Positions 38,801 to 50,977 of a stretch of DNA of 64,000 bases are shown in pieces. The stretch spans positions 15,119,001 to 15,183,000 of the forward strand of contig OZ059895.1 in the NCBI GenBank assembly GCA_964057225.1, given 5' to 3'. Numbering within the stretch: the stretch's first letter is position 1; each line of letters starts with the position of its first letter. Source of the DNA: Auanema rhodensis (Eukaryota > Nematoda > Chromadorea > Rhabditida > Rhabditidae). Under the pieces are notes generated by a model. The model worked only from the letters and a program-made list of their open reading frames with translations, was not told the DNA's origin and made no database searches. A program made the translations under genes and the position numbers.

Positions 38801-38883
38801 TTTTTTTCAGTACAACACCTTCAACTCCACTTTCTCCTGATAACATGACATCACCTCAGGCTCTTCAGCCTACGCCCTGTTAA
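35861..38883 (+). CDS. cyg-1: Cyclin of the G/I (atypical) group
   Basis: Predicted cyclin-box protein, probably regulating a kinase or stress/cell-cycle response. Exons join in phase from MTNTEYIIPHYDHASL at 35861 through a Pro/Ala/Ser-rich N-terminal region (PRPPAATTPSAAAAG). The cyclin box spans about 37150-38330: FTELLLRREEVLCQLPAR, a variable segment, then RLGLDTDSISAAIALLDRVV, KYINCVAAACLHISKKLCED, SEMKRMETRILALLGWDV and LSRFLDAM. This order matches cyclin G/I (LGI..SVE.AI.LLDRF, K.L.C....C..L..K, .RME..IL..L.W). The second fold follows (VVALSLVSLVLEA). The C-terminus has clustered TP/SP sites (TPSTPLSPDN). C. elegans has one cyclin G, cyg-1, and the symbol rests on family placement only. 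The start codon is less certain because the 5' exon is short and rich in flanking CT. Confidence 0.8.
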
Positions 38884-40178
38884 CGTTGTATTCTAATTAA
38901 TTAGAAGTTTTTTTTTCATTTAAACAATATATTTACGTTGTTGAGCACCGTAATGCAGCAGCAAGACTGTTCTGCTTGTAATCTTTAAGCGGCCGGACCG
39001 CACAACATTCGAGTCCCAGGCTAGATGCCGCTCGTCATGTTATCGTAGACTTTAACTTTTTTGTATAACTAATAGTTCTTCTCCGTTTGTACGTATAAGT
39101 TTATTTGTTTACTTTCTGTGTTCATTTTTCCTATTCCCTTGATATTACCGATATAAATGGCTTCAAAGAAGTAGCGATGTCGTGGAGCCGGTCTGTTTTT
39201 GAAACATTCCATGCACCGATTCTCCATTTCTTGTAGTTTCTATTGTGCCATTTTTGAAACACAACTTTGTATATTAGCAGAAACTATTCTGCCATCCTAT
39301 TAAGCTTTTCATGTGAATAAAGGTTAATTTTTTTCATTATTTGATTACGTCAATGAAGGGAAATTGCTGAACGCTTCATCACTATGTTGCCTTCCTGTTA
39401 CATGCGAAATGAAAAATATGATTGGCGTGCTAGATTCCGCAGCAATCACCTGGGACATACACAGGATTTGTATGGCTTTCCTGCCCTGTTTTTGCAAACA
39501 TTGAAAAAGAATGTAAAGAAAAAGCTACAAACATACAATATACAACATACAAATGAAGACAAACATTGCAAATAACCAGGGACAGAGCATAAATTGCTAA
39601 TTGTTGTAATTGGACTTTCCTCAAACCAACGCTCTTTGTTTCTGAAAAAAGAAGAAGAAGAAGAGGCAACGTAGAACATGTATGCACAGCTTTGCTCATG
39701 TCTGCTATGGCATATAAGTAGCAGCACTTGAACATGATGCTCACATCCCATATTCCACAGCTCAATGATTCTCTTAAGTTGGTGCTTCGTATGTACGATA
39801 GCGATTAATTCTTATGCTCAGGTGATATTATACTCCAATTACTCGAGATTATACGGTTATATCATTAATTCAATGTTCAATATCGTCTCAAAAGTACAAA
39901 TATCTTAAATGTCAGATTCATGTGCGTGCATGTATCTGTGTGTATGTGTATGTGTATGCAGATGTCGTGTGTGTGTGTGTGTGTGTTGTTTCAAATGTAA
40001 AAAAAGTGATTTTTCAGACTAATCTTGTGAACATAACAGTTGAATATGTTCTTTGAACGAATATAAAAACATTTTTTTTTCAGTTTTACCCTTCATAAAC
40101 TTCTAATTTACTTGATTTACTATTCGAAATTTAAAAAAAAACATGTTCACAATCTCGCTAGCACTGCATTTGCAGTTG
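38884..40178. other. Intergenic
   Basis: 3' flank of the cyclin gene. It contains a GT run at 39968-39987 and no recognised coding sequence. An acceptor-like TTTGCAG at 40169-40175 precedes the proposed start of the next gene. Confidence 0.5.
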
Positions 40179-42119
40179 ATGTTCTCCCTCCCATTCTCTT
40201 TCTATCTCTCTCTATCTTCATCTGCACCCAATTCTAAGAAAACAACCGTTCTTGTTTTCGTTTTCTACTAGAACTAAAATTAAAAAAAAGAAAGAAAAAG
40301 AAATGAAAATCAGCGTTCAAACACGTGACATCAAATTTCACGTGGCATCTATTTAAAGATCACGCATATGCTAATGTAGGCGGCTATGACTGTATGACTG
40401 AATCATAACAATAATATTCATAATTCAGTTTGAGAATGTCACATTTTTGGTCGAAAACATCAATTTGTGTTAATTTAGGATGTGACAACAGTAGCGCCTT
40501 CCACTACATCATCATCATCATCAACAACAACATCCAAAACAGTATCAACTACAAAGGATTTAGTGAAAGTAACAACATTGAGTAATACTAAACCACGATC
40601 AACAGATGCTGGATCATCAGATATCATCGGCGATGTCGGAAAAATGATTGTATAAGCTTTTCAAGTTTCAATCTCAAGCTCTAAGAGCAACGTGTTTTTA
40701 GGATTCATTCATTACATTATCACCTATACCAATGTCAGATCTATTCGGTAACTTAGGACAGCCATTTACACTACCACCAATTGATTTAAACAAAATATTG
40801 GTTTGTTATCTAATTATATTATTTTAATTATAATTAAATCAATATTTTTTTTGTTAGAAAGCTATACCATCACTGCCTCCAATTCAGTTACCATCAATAG
40901 ATCCGCAAGCTTTAGTAATATCATATATATATATTTAGTTGAAATAGCTATATTCTAATAACTATTTTCAGGCAAACTTACCAACATTAGGACCAATTGA
41001 ATTCCCAACTCTAGATCCTGATTTCTTTGTACGATCACAATTCTTTCATACTCTTTTCATATTCAAACATACTATTTACAGAAAAATCTGCCGACCATAG
41101 CTCCTATTCAGTTTCCCACCTTAGATCCTGATTTCTTTGTAAGCTCATGCTGCACAGTTACAATATTATTATTACATCATATTCTGATATTTATAGAAAA
41201 ACTTACCCACCTTACCACCTTTTGAATTCCCAACCATTGATCCTGACTTCTTTGTATGTTCATCCTATTACACATCCACTACAACTTGAGCAATACTATT
41301 TACAGAAAAATCTTCCAACATTAGCTCCTATTCAGCTGCCTACGTTAGATCCAGACTTTTTTGTGAGTTTTCAAGCATGCCAAAAGCATATTGTGCATGT
41401 CAACCGGGCGCTTCTTCCAGAAAAATCTGCCAACATTGCCACCTATTCCCGGTTTTCCAACTATGGGACCAATCTCATTTCCTGGTTTTGTAAGCTATCA
41501 GCTGACGTCTTTCTATATTTCTTTCATCACCTATTTCAGCCATTCAATGATGTCAACAAATGTCTTCCTAAACTTTTGAAATTTGCTCGCGATAATGCCA
41601 CATTCCAAGATGATCTCATCGTATATGCTAAAGATGGTCAAGCTTTAAACGGAGTTCTTCGAGTTGTTGAAGAGGTTCATCGTAGCATTGCATGCTCTGT
41701 TCTCAATTTTGTTTTTTTCCCCTTTTTTCCAGTCAAAGATAGTATGTAGTGACGAAGAGAGTGTCAAGTTAGCAAAGTTCATTGATAAGCATCGTGATGC
41801 GTTCTCTATGATGGATAAGGTATATTCGTCTTTTTTATTTCGACGAAAAAAAAATATTTTTATCAGATAGCTCCCAGTTTCACTGAAGAGGAACGAATGA
41901 AAGTATTTAATTGGATGATAACACAAAACATCTTGGCTTTATCAAGATTTTCAACTGAAAAGGGATTGGTAATATCAATTACGAAATGAAAAAAAAAACA
42001 TTAAAATTGAAAATACCTTTCAGCAAAATATTTTCAATCCAAATTTTAATGTGGAAATGATGAATATATCACTAAGAATCTCTGGAATGCAATTAGAACT
42101 ATTACTTAATCCAATATAA
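40179..42119 (+). CDS. Unrecognised secreted protein with tandem one-exon Pro-rich repeats
   Basis: No known family recognised. Proposed exons are 40179-40247 (signal-like MFSLPFSFYLSLSSS; weak GTTCTT donor, tentative), 40479-40649, 40702-40800, 40858-40914, 40972-41028, 41082-41138, 41197-41253, 41306-41362, 41421-41489, 41540-41674, 41733-41819, 41867-41968 and 42024-42119. Together they encode about 370 residues. Every exon is a multiple of three and every junction is phase 0. After a Ser/Thr-rich, mucin-like segment come six repeats of the form KNLPTLAPIQFPTLDPDFF, one per exon. A predicted helical C-terminal domain follows (FNDVNKCLPKLLKFARDN ... CSDEESVKLAKFIDKH ... FTEEERMKVFNWM) with only two cysteines in view. 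The pattern suggests an extracellular spacer or matrix protein, but function is unknown. Confidence 0.75.
40858..41489 (+). repeat. Tandem exon duplication array (six 19-23 codon exons)
   Basis: Five exons of exactly 57 bp and a degenerate one of 69 bp are separated by introns of 57, 53, 58, 52 and 58 bp, giving a genomic unit of about 110 bp. Residue pattern per exon: [KA]-N-L-P-T-[LI]-x-P-[IF]-[QE]-[FL]-P-[TS]-[LI]-D-P-D-F-F. The first (KAIPSLPPIQLPSIDPQAL) and last copies are the most diverged, the usual sign of internal unequal exchange. Confidence 0.93.
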
Positions 42120-43440
<1,321 letters not shown>

Positions 43441-45812
43441 ATGAGCCGATCTATAAGAAACTCGCAGCCTATTCCGCCGATACGACCAACCACGTCTACA
43501 ACGAAGAACGATTATGGCAAAGATTACTATGTGCGAGGTCTCATCTGCAAGCATTGTACACATCAAACCTAAATCCTTTCAGCTTCAGCTTTAGCTTTCA
43601 ATTTTTTCGTTCCTATATCTAAGTTATATCTAATAACTCATGCAACAGCTAATGTTTCCAATAATGCTTTAACTATCACATTCACCTTTACCAGTTTATG
43701 AGTTATTTCATGTATTTTCATGCATTTGTTTCCAGATAAGTACACGATGCAGCCTAATCGTCGTTTACAAACCATCCAAGATTGGAGTAATAAACATATT
43801 TTTACTTCGTCCTTGGATTATTGGAATCAAGAACCAACACAATGTCCACCGATGAGTGTTAATCAGAATTATGGTATGTTATAACCTATTTTCTCATAGC
43901 TTCATTGAAACTTAGGAGCTGTCGGAAATGAAGGTGAAGACCAAGGTGATGATTCGTATCAAATGGCTCCACTACGTGAAGTTGATGAAGTGGAAGTTGA
44001 AGTTGATCCTCATTCTTGTAAACTATATGATAATTACAAAAAAATTAAAAATAAACTTAAGCTGGAGAATCCATAACAGCATTGCAAGCAGCTTGGAATG
44101 TAACTAATGCTATTCAAGGAATGTTTATAGTTGGATTACCTATTGCTGTCAAGGTTGAGTCTAACTAGTTGATTATCTGAACAAACTATTTGTATTCACA
44201 TGAAAGTCATGTGAAACCTACGCTGGCTCACGTGAAAACCACGCAAGCTCACTTAAAACTCACGTGTGTGTCACGTGCATGTTTATTATATTTTCTTTTT
44301 GATAATTCACGGAATCGGTTGTGCTTTTCCATTTTCTACTTTTCCTTTATCATGATTGTGACTTATAGGTTGGAGGATGGTGGTCAGTAGCAGCTATGAT
44401 TGGTGTAGCTTACATATGCTATTGGACAGGATTACTTCTTATTGAATGCTTATATGAAGGAGAAACGAAGGTTCGATACAGTTACCGTGAGGTAAGAAGC
44501 CGTTTTTGAGAATTATCAGAAGTTACATGTATATTAGGTGGCCGAATTCTATCGTCCAGGATTTGGAAAATGGGTTTTAGCAGCCCAAATCGTCGAACTT
44601 CTGTCTACATGCATCATCTATCTTGTACTTGCTGCTGACTTACTTCAAAGCTGCTTTCCAAGCATAGGTACTGTCTTAAGATCTCTAAGAAACTGTTTGC
44701 AATAGCATTCATCTTGATTCAGATAAGCCAGCATGGATGATGCTTGTGGCAGCAATCTTGCTCAGTTGCGCTTTTCTCGATTCCTTAGTTCTTGTTTCCC
44801 AACTATCAATGGCAAATGCTGTATCTCATCTGATTGTTAATGCAATTATGATGATCTATTGTCTATCACAGGTAATAAGAATTTACATTTTTCATAAATA
44901 GAATACTTCTCTTCAAGATCAGTAGCTGGTCATTCAGTTCGGTTACGTTTTCTTTGAACATCAATACGTTTCCTACAATGATTGGAGTTGTAGTTTTTGG
45001 ATATACTTCTCATATCTTCTTGCCAAGTTTAGAAGGAAGTATGCAGGTACATGCAATGTCCAAAATATCAACGAATAACTTATTTGAAATTAGAAACCTT
45101 CGGAGTTCAAATGGATGCTTAGATGGTCACATGTTGCTGCTGCTATTTTCAAAGCAACATTCGGATTAATGGGATATCTTACTTTCGCTGAGCTAACACA
45201 AGTATGTTACAAGTTCAAATCTCCCGAATCAATGTGCTAATTTAAGCAAGAAATCTCTAATTCTCTTCCTAACCAAGGATTCAAAATTATTGTCAATTTG
45301 GTTCTGGTAGTTAAAGCTCTGCTTTCCTATCCTCTACCATTCTATGCTACCGTTCAGCTATTAAGAGATAACTTTTTCCGAGGAACAAAGACTACCTTAT
45401 TCACTGCGTAAAATCCTTGCAAACTTCTTGCAATAAAAGATTAGTTTTGCAGATGCTATAGCCCAGATGGAACATTACGAGATTGGGCATTGTTCTTACG
45501 AATTTTACTCTTGCTATTTACTTTATTCATCGCACTTTCAGTTCCTTATCTTATAGAAGTAATGGGGCTAATCGGAAACATAACAGGTTAATAATAGCTC
45601 AAACAACTATTTTAATTCTGAAACTTTTAGGGAACATGCTTTCATTTATTTGGCCAGCTCTCTTCCATTTAAAAATTAGAGGAAGCCGAATGGTTGATAT
45701 AGAAAAAAGATTCGATCAGTTTATAATAGGATTGGGATGCATGATTTGCATTTGCGGTGTCTACTTCTCCTTCATGGAATTACTACGAGCGATTCAAGCA
45801 GATTCACATTAG
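43441..45812 (+). CDS. unc-47: Vesicular GABA/inhibitory amino acid transporter (VGAT)
   Basis: Proton-coupled antiporter loading GABA (and glycine) into synaptic vesicles, SLC32 family, here about 490 residues. The cytosolic N-terminus is polar and acidic (VDEVEVEVDPHSSGES). The transporter domain opens with ITALQAAWNVTNAIQGMF and GLPIAVKVGGWW. It continues with YWTGLLLIECLYEGE, FYRPGFGKWVLAAQIVELLS, STCIIYLVLAADLLQSCFPS, SLNINTFPTMIGVVVFGYTS, ELTQQEISNSLPNQGFKI and ALLSYPLPFYATVQLLRDNF, and ends with NITGNMLSFIWPALFHLKI and VYFSFMELLRA. Remembered C. elegans UNC-47 follows the same order nearly residue for residue. The exon joins are phase-consistent. The gene ends 150 bp from the convergent FAM32A-like gene. 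The intron at about 44164-44369 carries a CACGT-motif cluster. Full length, no defect seen. Confidence 0.97.
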
Positions 45813-45962
45813 TTCAAAAATGAACTTCGAATTTAACTTAAAGTAGAAATAACTATTTAAATAAATGATGAACAAATATAGAATAATAAACAATTTTATT
45901 GTTTGAGATGAATATATAATATATACAGTAAATATGCAGAATCAAAAGAATATACCAAATTA

Positions 45963-46325
45963 TTACTTAGTCCAAGAAACTTTAGGAATATCATTGAATT
46001 CCGTTAATTCATTCATCTGTTGATTAAATTGTTCTACCTTTTCACGATGACTAATTGCAGCTTTTTTCTGCATTCTATCGAACTGAAAAAAAAAACATAA
46101 AATGATATCAAGATAATAGAAAAAAGAACGCACCATATTAGCTTCTTGACGCTTCTCAAATGCAAGCTCAGCTTTAGTTTTCTTGAAACCGTTTGCTTTG
46201 TCATCTTTTTGAATAGTCAAATCAACAGTTTTAGGATCAATCGTTTTCTTCTTCTTCTTGAATAAATCGCCTTTTTTCAGCTTCAGTCCTCCTTTTATAA
46301 CTGCGTCTTTGTTAACCATAGACAT
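45963..46325 (-). CDS. FAM32A homologue (spliceosome-associated small protein)
   Basis: Two exons (46325-46134 and 46083-45963) encode about 104 residues. The N-terminus (GGLKLKKGDLFKKKKK) and the end (HREKVEQFNQQMNELTEF then DIPKVSWTK) match the FAM32A pattern of a Lys-rich start, an FEKRQE segment and a conserved IPKVSWTK terminus. Human FAM32A is a late-stage spliceosome factor whose C-terminus reaches the active site during exon ligation; conservation of that tail suggests the same role. The gene is divergent from COG4 (534 bp apart) and convergent with unc-47. A second in-frame ATG two codons downstream could also start translation. Confidence 0.93.
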   Translation of the reverse strand: MSMVNKDAVIKGGLKLKKGDLFKKKKKTIDPKTVDLTIQKDDKANGFKKTKAELAFEKRQEANMVRSFFYYLDIILCFFFQFDRMQKKAAISHREKVEQFNQQMNELTEFNDIPKVSWTK

Positions 46326-46858
46326 TATTCTGAAAGTAGCAATGATGAAAATAAAAACGTGATATTTTCAGAAAGAGATATCAACAAAACAATGAAATTT
46401 AAAGAAAAAACAATATACATATAATATACAACATACATATAGTTAAAGAAAATATGAAATAGTTTAAAACAAAAAAAAAACGCCTCCAAATAATCTATTT
46501 GCAAAGAACAAAAAATTAAATCAATAAGATATATAAACAGTTATAGGCAAATAAATTAAACGAGGAAATATATAAGGTTATTCTTAAGACTGATACTTTA
46601 ATTGAATAAGTTTAACATATAATATAACTAATATTTATAAGAAACATTGGCTTGTACGAATATTCTAGACATATGATTTTCGTATAAATGGCGTGTGATT
46701 ATAAAGGTTGAGCATCACGTATGAATGTTTACAGTAATCTTTAAATTGCCAGCTCTTACTAAGAATAGAAGATTTACTAATAATTAGCATAATTTCACCA
46801 TTGTTTTTTACTTTTGAAAATTTGAATATTTACTTTTAAACAATCAACCAATCACAGC
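46326..46858. promoter_or_regulatory. Bidirectional promoter region, FAM32A-like / COG4
   Basis: The only sequence between two divergent housekeeping genes, so both promoters must lie here. It is AT-rich with A-runs near the FAM32A side. No specific motif can be named. Inference from gene arrangement. Confidence 0.5.
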
Positions 46859-49800
46859 ATGACTACTGTCACTCAAGATAAATCATCAGCCATTCCTCTT
46901 GATATCAACAATCAACTCGATCAGGATGAGGATGATATCGAATTTGGAGCTAGTACGGAAGATGCCATTAAAGGTATTTCCAGTTTATTAGTGAACTAAG
47001 TTTTTCGTCCGTATTAGATATGTGTCGAACTGAATTTTGTCGGCCTGATCAGGAATTAACTGCTCAAATTAATGAATTATTTCCTACTGAGCAGTCATTA
47101 ACACAGTTAGATAGCATTATTGCTCAAATTGAAACTGAAATATTAGAGCTGGATACGGAACTAGTTAGTTTTAAAATTCTTCTTTCCAAATATTATAATC
47201 AATTTGGAGGCTGGTCTAGTTGAATCACAAGGCTCTATTGGAGCTCAGGGTGAAAGGGCTTTACAGGAGGTTTTTTCAATATTGTTGTACTTGTTGTTAC
47301 TCGAAGTATTAAGGCTCACCAAGCTATGGAACAGTTAGAAACTCGAATCGACAATATTCGTGACAAGACTAAATCTTCAGATGATGTTTGTAATCTTCAA
47401 ATATGTTGTTACATTCGTTACCATTTAGATTGTTCGAGAAATGACTCGCGACATCAAGCAACTGGACGTAGCAAAGAGAAATTTGACATCTTCAATTACT
47501 ACCCTTCACCATTTACACATTTTATTAACAGGAGTGGAATCATTAAGTTTTATTAATAATTTATATGTTACTTTATTTTTCAAAATTCAGCTATTTGGGT
47601 AGAAAAAAGAGATTATGCTTCAATTGCTAGACAATTACCAGCAATACTGAATGTTTTACAATTATTCGATGGATTTAAAGATGCTGAACAAATTACTCAA
47701 ATCACTCGACGTTTGGATAAGCTGAAACAATCATTAACAGGGCAACTTGTGGTAGATCTCAAGGCAGCTTTTCAAGTAAAAAATTGTATGCTTTTTTTGC
47801 ACATTTCGTTTGTTTAGTCTGGCCAACTCAACGAAAGAGTAACAGATATGTGCCGAGTTGCTGCAGCTCTGGAAGGTGGTGTACAAGAAAACTTGTGTAA
47901 ATGGTTTATTGATCAACAACTTTCTGAGTACTCAGTATTATACGCTGAAAATGAAGAAGGGGCTTGGTTAGACAAGATAGATGACAGGTTTATTTTTTTA
48001 AATGATTCAATAATAACTATTTCTTTCAAGATACAAATGGTATGTACGAAAATTAACAGATTTTGAACGGACAGGCTTGGCTAAAGTATTTCCAAATGAT
48101 TGGGAGATGGGCCGTCAGATGACTCAAGAGTTTTGTGTGGTCACGAAGTAAGCTGCCGTTCTTGTTCTCTTTATCTCACATGGTTTCGTTACAGAGATGT
48201 ATTATATCGTATGATGACAAGAAGACGACAAGATTTGGAATGGAGATTGCTGGGACATGCTATTCAACACACGAAAATGCTAGAAGCTCTACTTGTTAAA
48301 CGATTTCCTGCTAAAGGGAGCTGTAGTTTTGACAAGGTATTATTTTTCGTTTTAGACTAATTTCTGATTTAATGATAACAGGCTATATGGAGTGTTTTTG
48401 ATCAATTCTTAGATGTTTTCATTGCTGCTCAGGAAAAAACCTTGAATGAGTTCGTTGAAGGATGTGCCAATAAAATCCGGTCAGTGTTCACGTGTTTCCC
48501 TGTTGTTGTATAGCATTTTTTAATAGATCAGGTGCTGAAAGGCCCTCGAGGGATACAACTACACATGCTGTTCCCTTGCCATCGTCAGCTGATATGTTTT
48601 TGCTCCTGAAACGAGTTATAACAGAATCCAGCAAATTAAGTAGTGAACCTGACGCGTTACTAAAGTGAAGAACTTTTTGAGTATTTATAAGCATATAAGA
48701 CGTTTTCCAGGGATGTTGTGGGTGTTGTAAGAGGTTGTTTAAGAGGTTATGCTCATAGTTGTTTAACTGCTTTCCTACCTACAAGTCTTGGCCAATCCAG
48801 TGGATCTAGTGCCGCCAATCTTTTCAGTCTTATGCGTGAAGAGTCAACTCATATAAGGTATTTTTTCATTGTGTGTTTTTGTACTAGGGTTAGAGATTAT
48901 AGATTAACAGTTGATCAGCAATTCTTGACTTGCTGTATACTTGCAACAGCTGATTGGTGCGCCGAAACTACTCTTCAACTTCAGGAAAAACTTGGACAAC
49001 GATTACCTGTTTGTTTGAAAGCATTTTTCGATATCGATTGTTTTGTTCTAGGGAATAGATTTGAATCAAGAAATTGAAACTTTCTACAGTATAACCAATC
49101 AATCTCTCTCTGTTTTGGTACAAGATGTTGAAAGTGCATGTGATGCTGCTTTGCAAGCTATTGCCAAAGTCAAGTGAGTTGTGGCTCGTTATAATCAAAA
49201 ATATCTTTCGATTATTTAGTTGGGCAGCAGTTGACGGAGTTGGTGATGAATCTCCGTTCATAGGATCAATTAGGAACCATATAAGACAAGCAGTCCCTGT
49301 ACTTCGCGATTTCTTGTCCGATAGACGAAAATATTTCGCTCACTTGTGCTTGAAATTAGCGACTCAATTATCTCATAAGTTTGTGGGAGCCCTCTTTCGT
49401 TGTAAGCCTATGAGTCTTCATGGTTTGTTTCTACATGCTAGTAGTATAATACGTTTCTCTGAAACAGGTGCTGAACAGCTTCTCCTGGATACTCACTCTT
49501 TGAAATCTTTTCTACTACAAATGCCCTCAATTGACAGTGCCATAAATGCTAAACCTCCAACAACATATGTAAATGGAGTAACAACTGCATTAACAAAGGC
49601 TGAAATGATTTTGAAGGTTCATAATCATGCATTCAATCTCAACATAATCTGAACTTTAGGTTGTTATGTCTAATTGCGATTCACCCGAAAGCTTTGTTGA
49701 TCATTATGCTACTTTACTTTCTGAGTCTAATCCCACAGAGCTTCAAAAGGTACTTATTTATCAAAGTAGTATTACATATTTCTTATCTCTTTTCTAGGTA

Positions 49801-50056
49801 TTGGAAATGCGAGGCTTAAAACGGACAGAACAAGCCTCTATCATACACATCTATAGGTATCAATTTCGTTTTAGCATCGATCAAAACTGGAATATTTTTT
49901 TTTAGACAAAAATTTGGCGGTTCGGAACCTATTCCCTCTCAGTCACATCTTACAGCTAGTCAAGCCCTGAATGCTGTTGTATCATTAGCTGCCGACGGTC
50001 TGTCAGAGAGCAATAGTATGAAAAGACTAGAAAAGCTGGTCAAACGAAATCTATAA
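46859..50056 (+). CDS. cogc-4: Conserved oligomeric Golgi complex subunit 4
   Basis: Lobe A subunit of the COG tethering complex for retrograde intra-Golgi vesicle transport, on the cytosolic face. Many short exons join in frame to a protein near 800 residues. The N-terminal half is coiled coil ([59 protein letters not shown]). The COG4 core follows with [51 protein letters not shown] and [19 protein letters not shown]. The C-terminal domain includes FFLLKRVI-type segments, [36 protein letters not shown] and a final [13 protein letters not shown]. Order and composition fit metazoan COG4. Exon edges in the middle were not all checked. Confidence 0.9.
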
Positions 50057-50977
50057 AAATGTTCTTTTATTTATTATATATTATTGTTATTAAGATCTCT
50101 GGTTATTAACTATTTCGTGTTCATTGTATACATAATATTTCTAGTCTAAATATTACTGTGATAATATGGGATTGTGATCATAATAAATTAATCTTTTTTC
50201 TTTCAATTGATAACAAATTTTCGCTGGTTTCTCAATCTAAGTATATTTTCTGTTATTTCAAAGGATTGTGAATTAAAGAAACGGGGGAAAGAGGCGGAGA
50301 CGTGAACAAGCCAGTTTGCACACCGAGGTTGTTGTGTTTCACCAGCTGAGTAGCCCCCTTTGCGTGTCTATTGATTGCGGGTCCGGGGGTCTGTATTCCT
50401 CTTGTGTCCTAGTAGTGGATTTCCTCTAAGGGCTTGTATAGATCTAGTCGGTCAAACGATTAATAGCGTCGATTTTCTTACCATGTTCGTCATCATTCTT
50501 CGTATTCTTGGTTCTCTTTTGTTCTCTCGCTATTTTTCGTAAATCTCATTTCATTTCTGACCATTTCTATTTTCGTGACTATTCTCGTCTCTTATTCACG
50601 TTTCAAGTTCCACGATGCTGATTTATAATCAGCAACATTTCTCTTTATCTTTACCTCTTCCACGTGTTTCTCATTTGTTTACTTAATTATTCGTCGTTTC
50701 TTACTTTAAACATACGCAGCTCGACAAATTTCATTTTTCAATTTTAGTTTCCTTTTATCGGCTGGTCCGTTGAAATTATTTTTTGTGGGAAATCAAGTAG
50801 TATAATGCTCTATCTTGGATCTGCCTAATAAGGTTTGTTTTTACAAGCGATGGCGTGGCTGCTATAAACACCGGCATCATTATTATAGGCCACACGAATA
50901 GCGTGCATATTATTGACTTTTTGTTTAGGTGTTCTGCGATAAGAGTTGAAAAAAAAATTGACATTAATGTTGTCATA
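50057..50977. other. Intergenic, upstream of the zinc-finger gene
   Basis: 3' flank of COG4 and presumed promoter of the C2H2 gene. A moderately GC-rich stretch at 50285-50420 (AACGGGGGAAAGAGGCGG and GGGTCCGGGGG) stands out against the AT-rich background. No coding sequence recognised. Confidence 0.45.

Noticed and set aside
38960-39020. tRNA-like ATTCGAGTCCC box
   Set aside because: No matching acceptor stem or anticodon arm could be paired around it.
39430-39765. 110-residue minus-strand frame downstream of the cyclin gene
   Set aside because: No recognisable domain, overlaps another frame on the same strand, and lies in probable 3' UTR.
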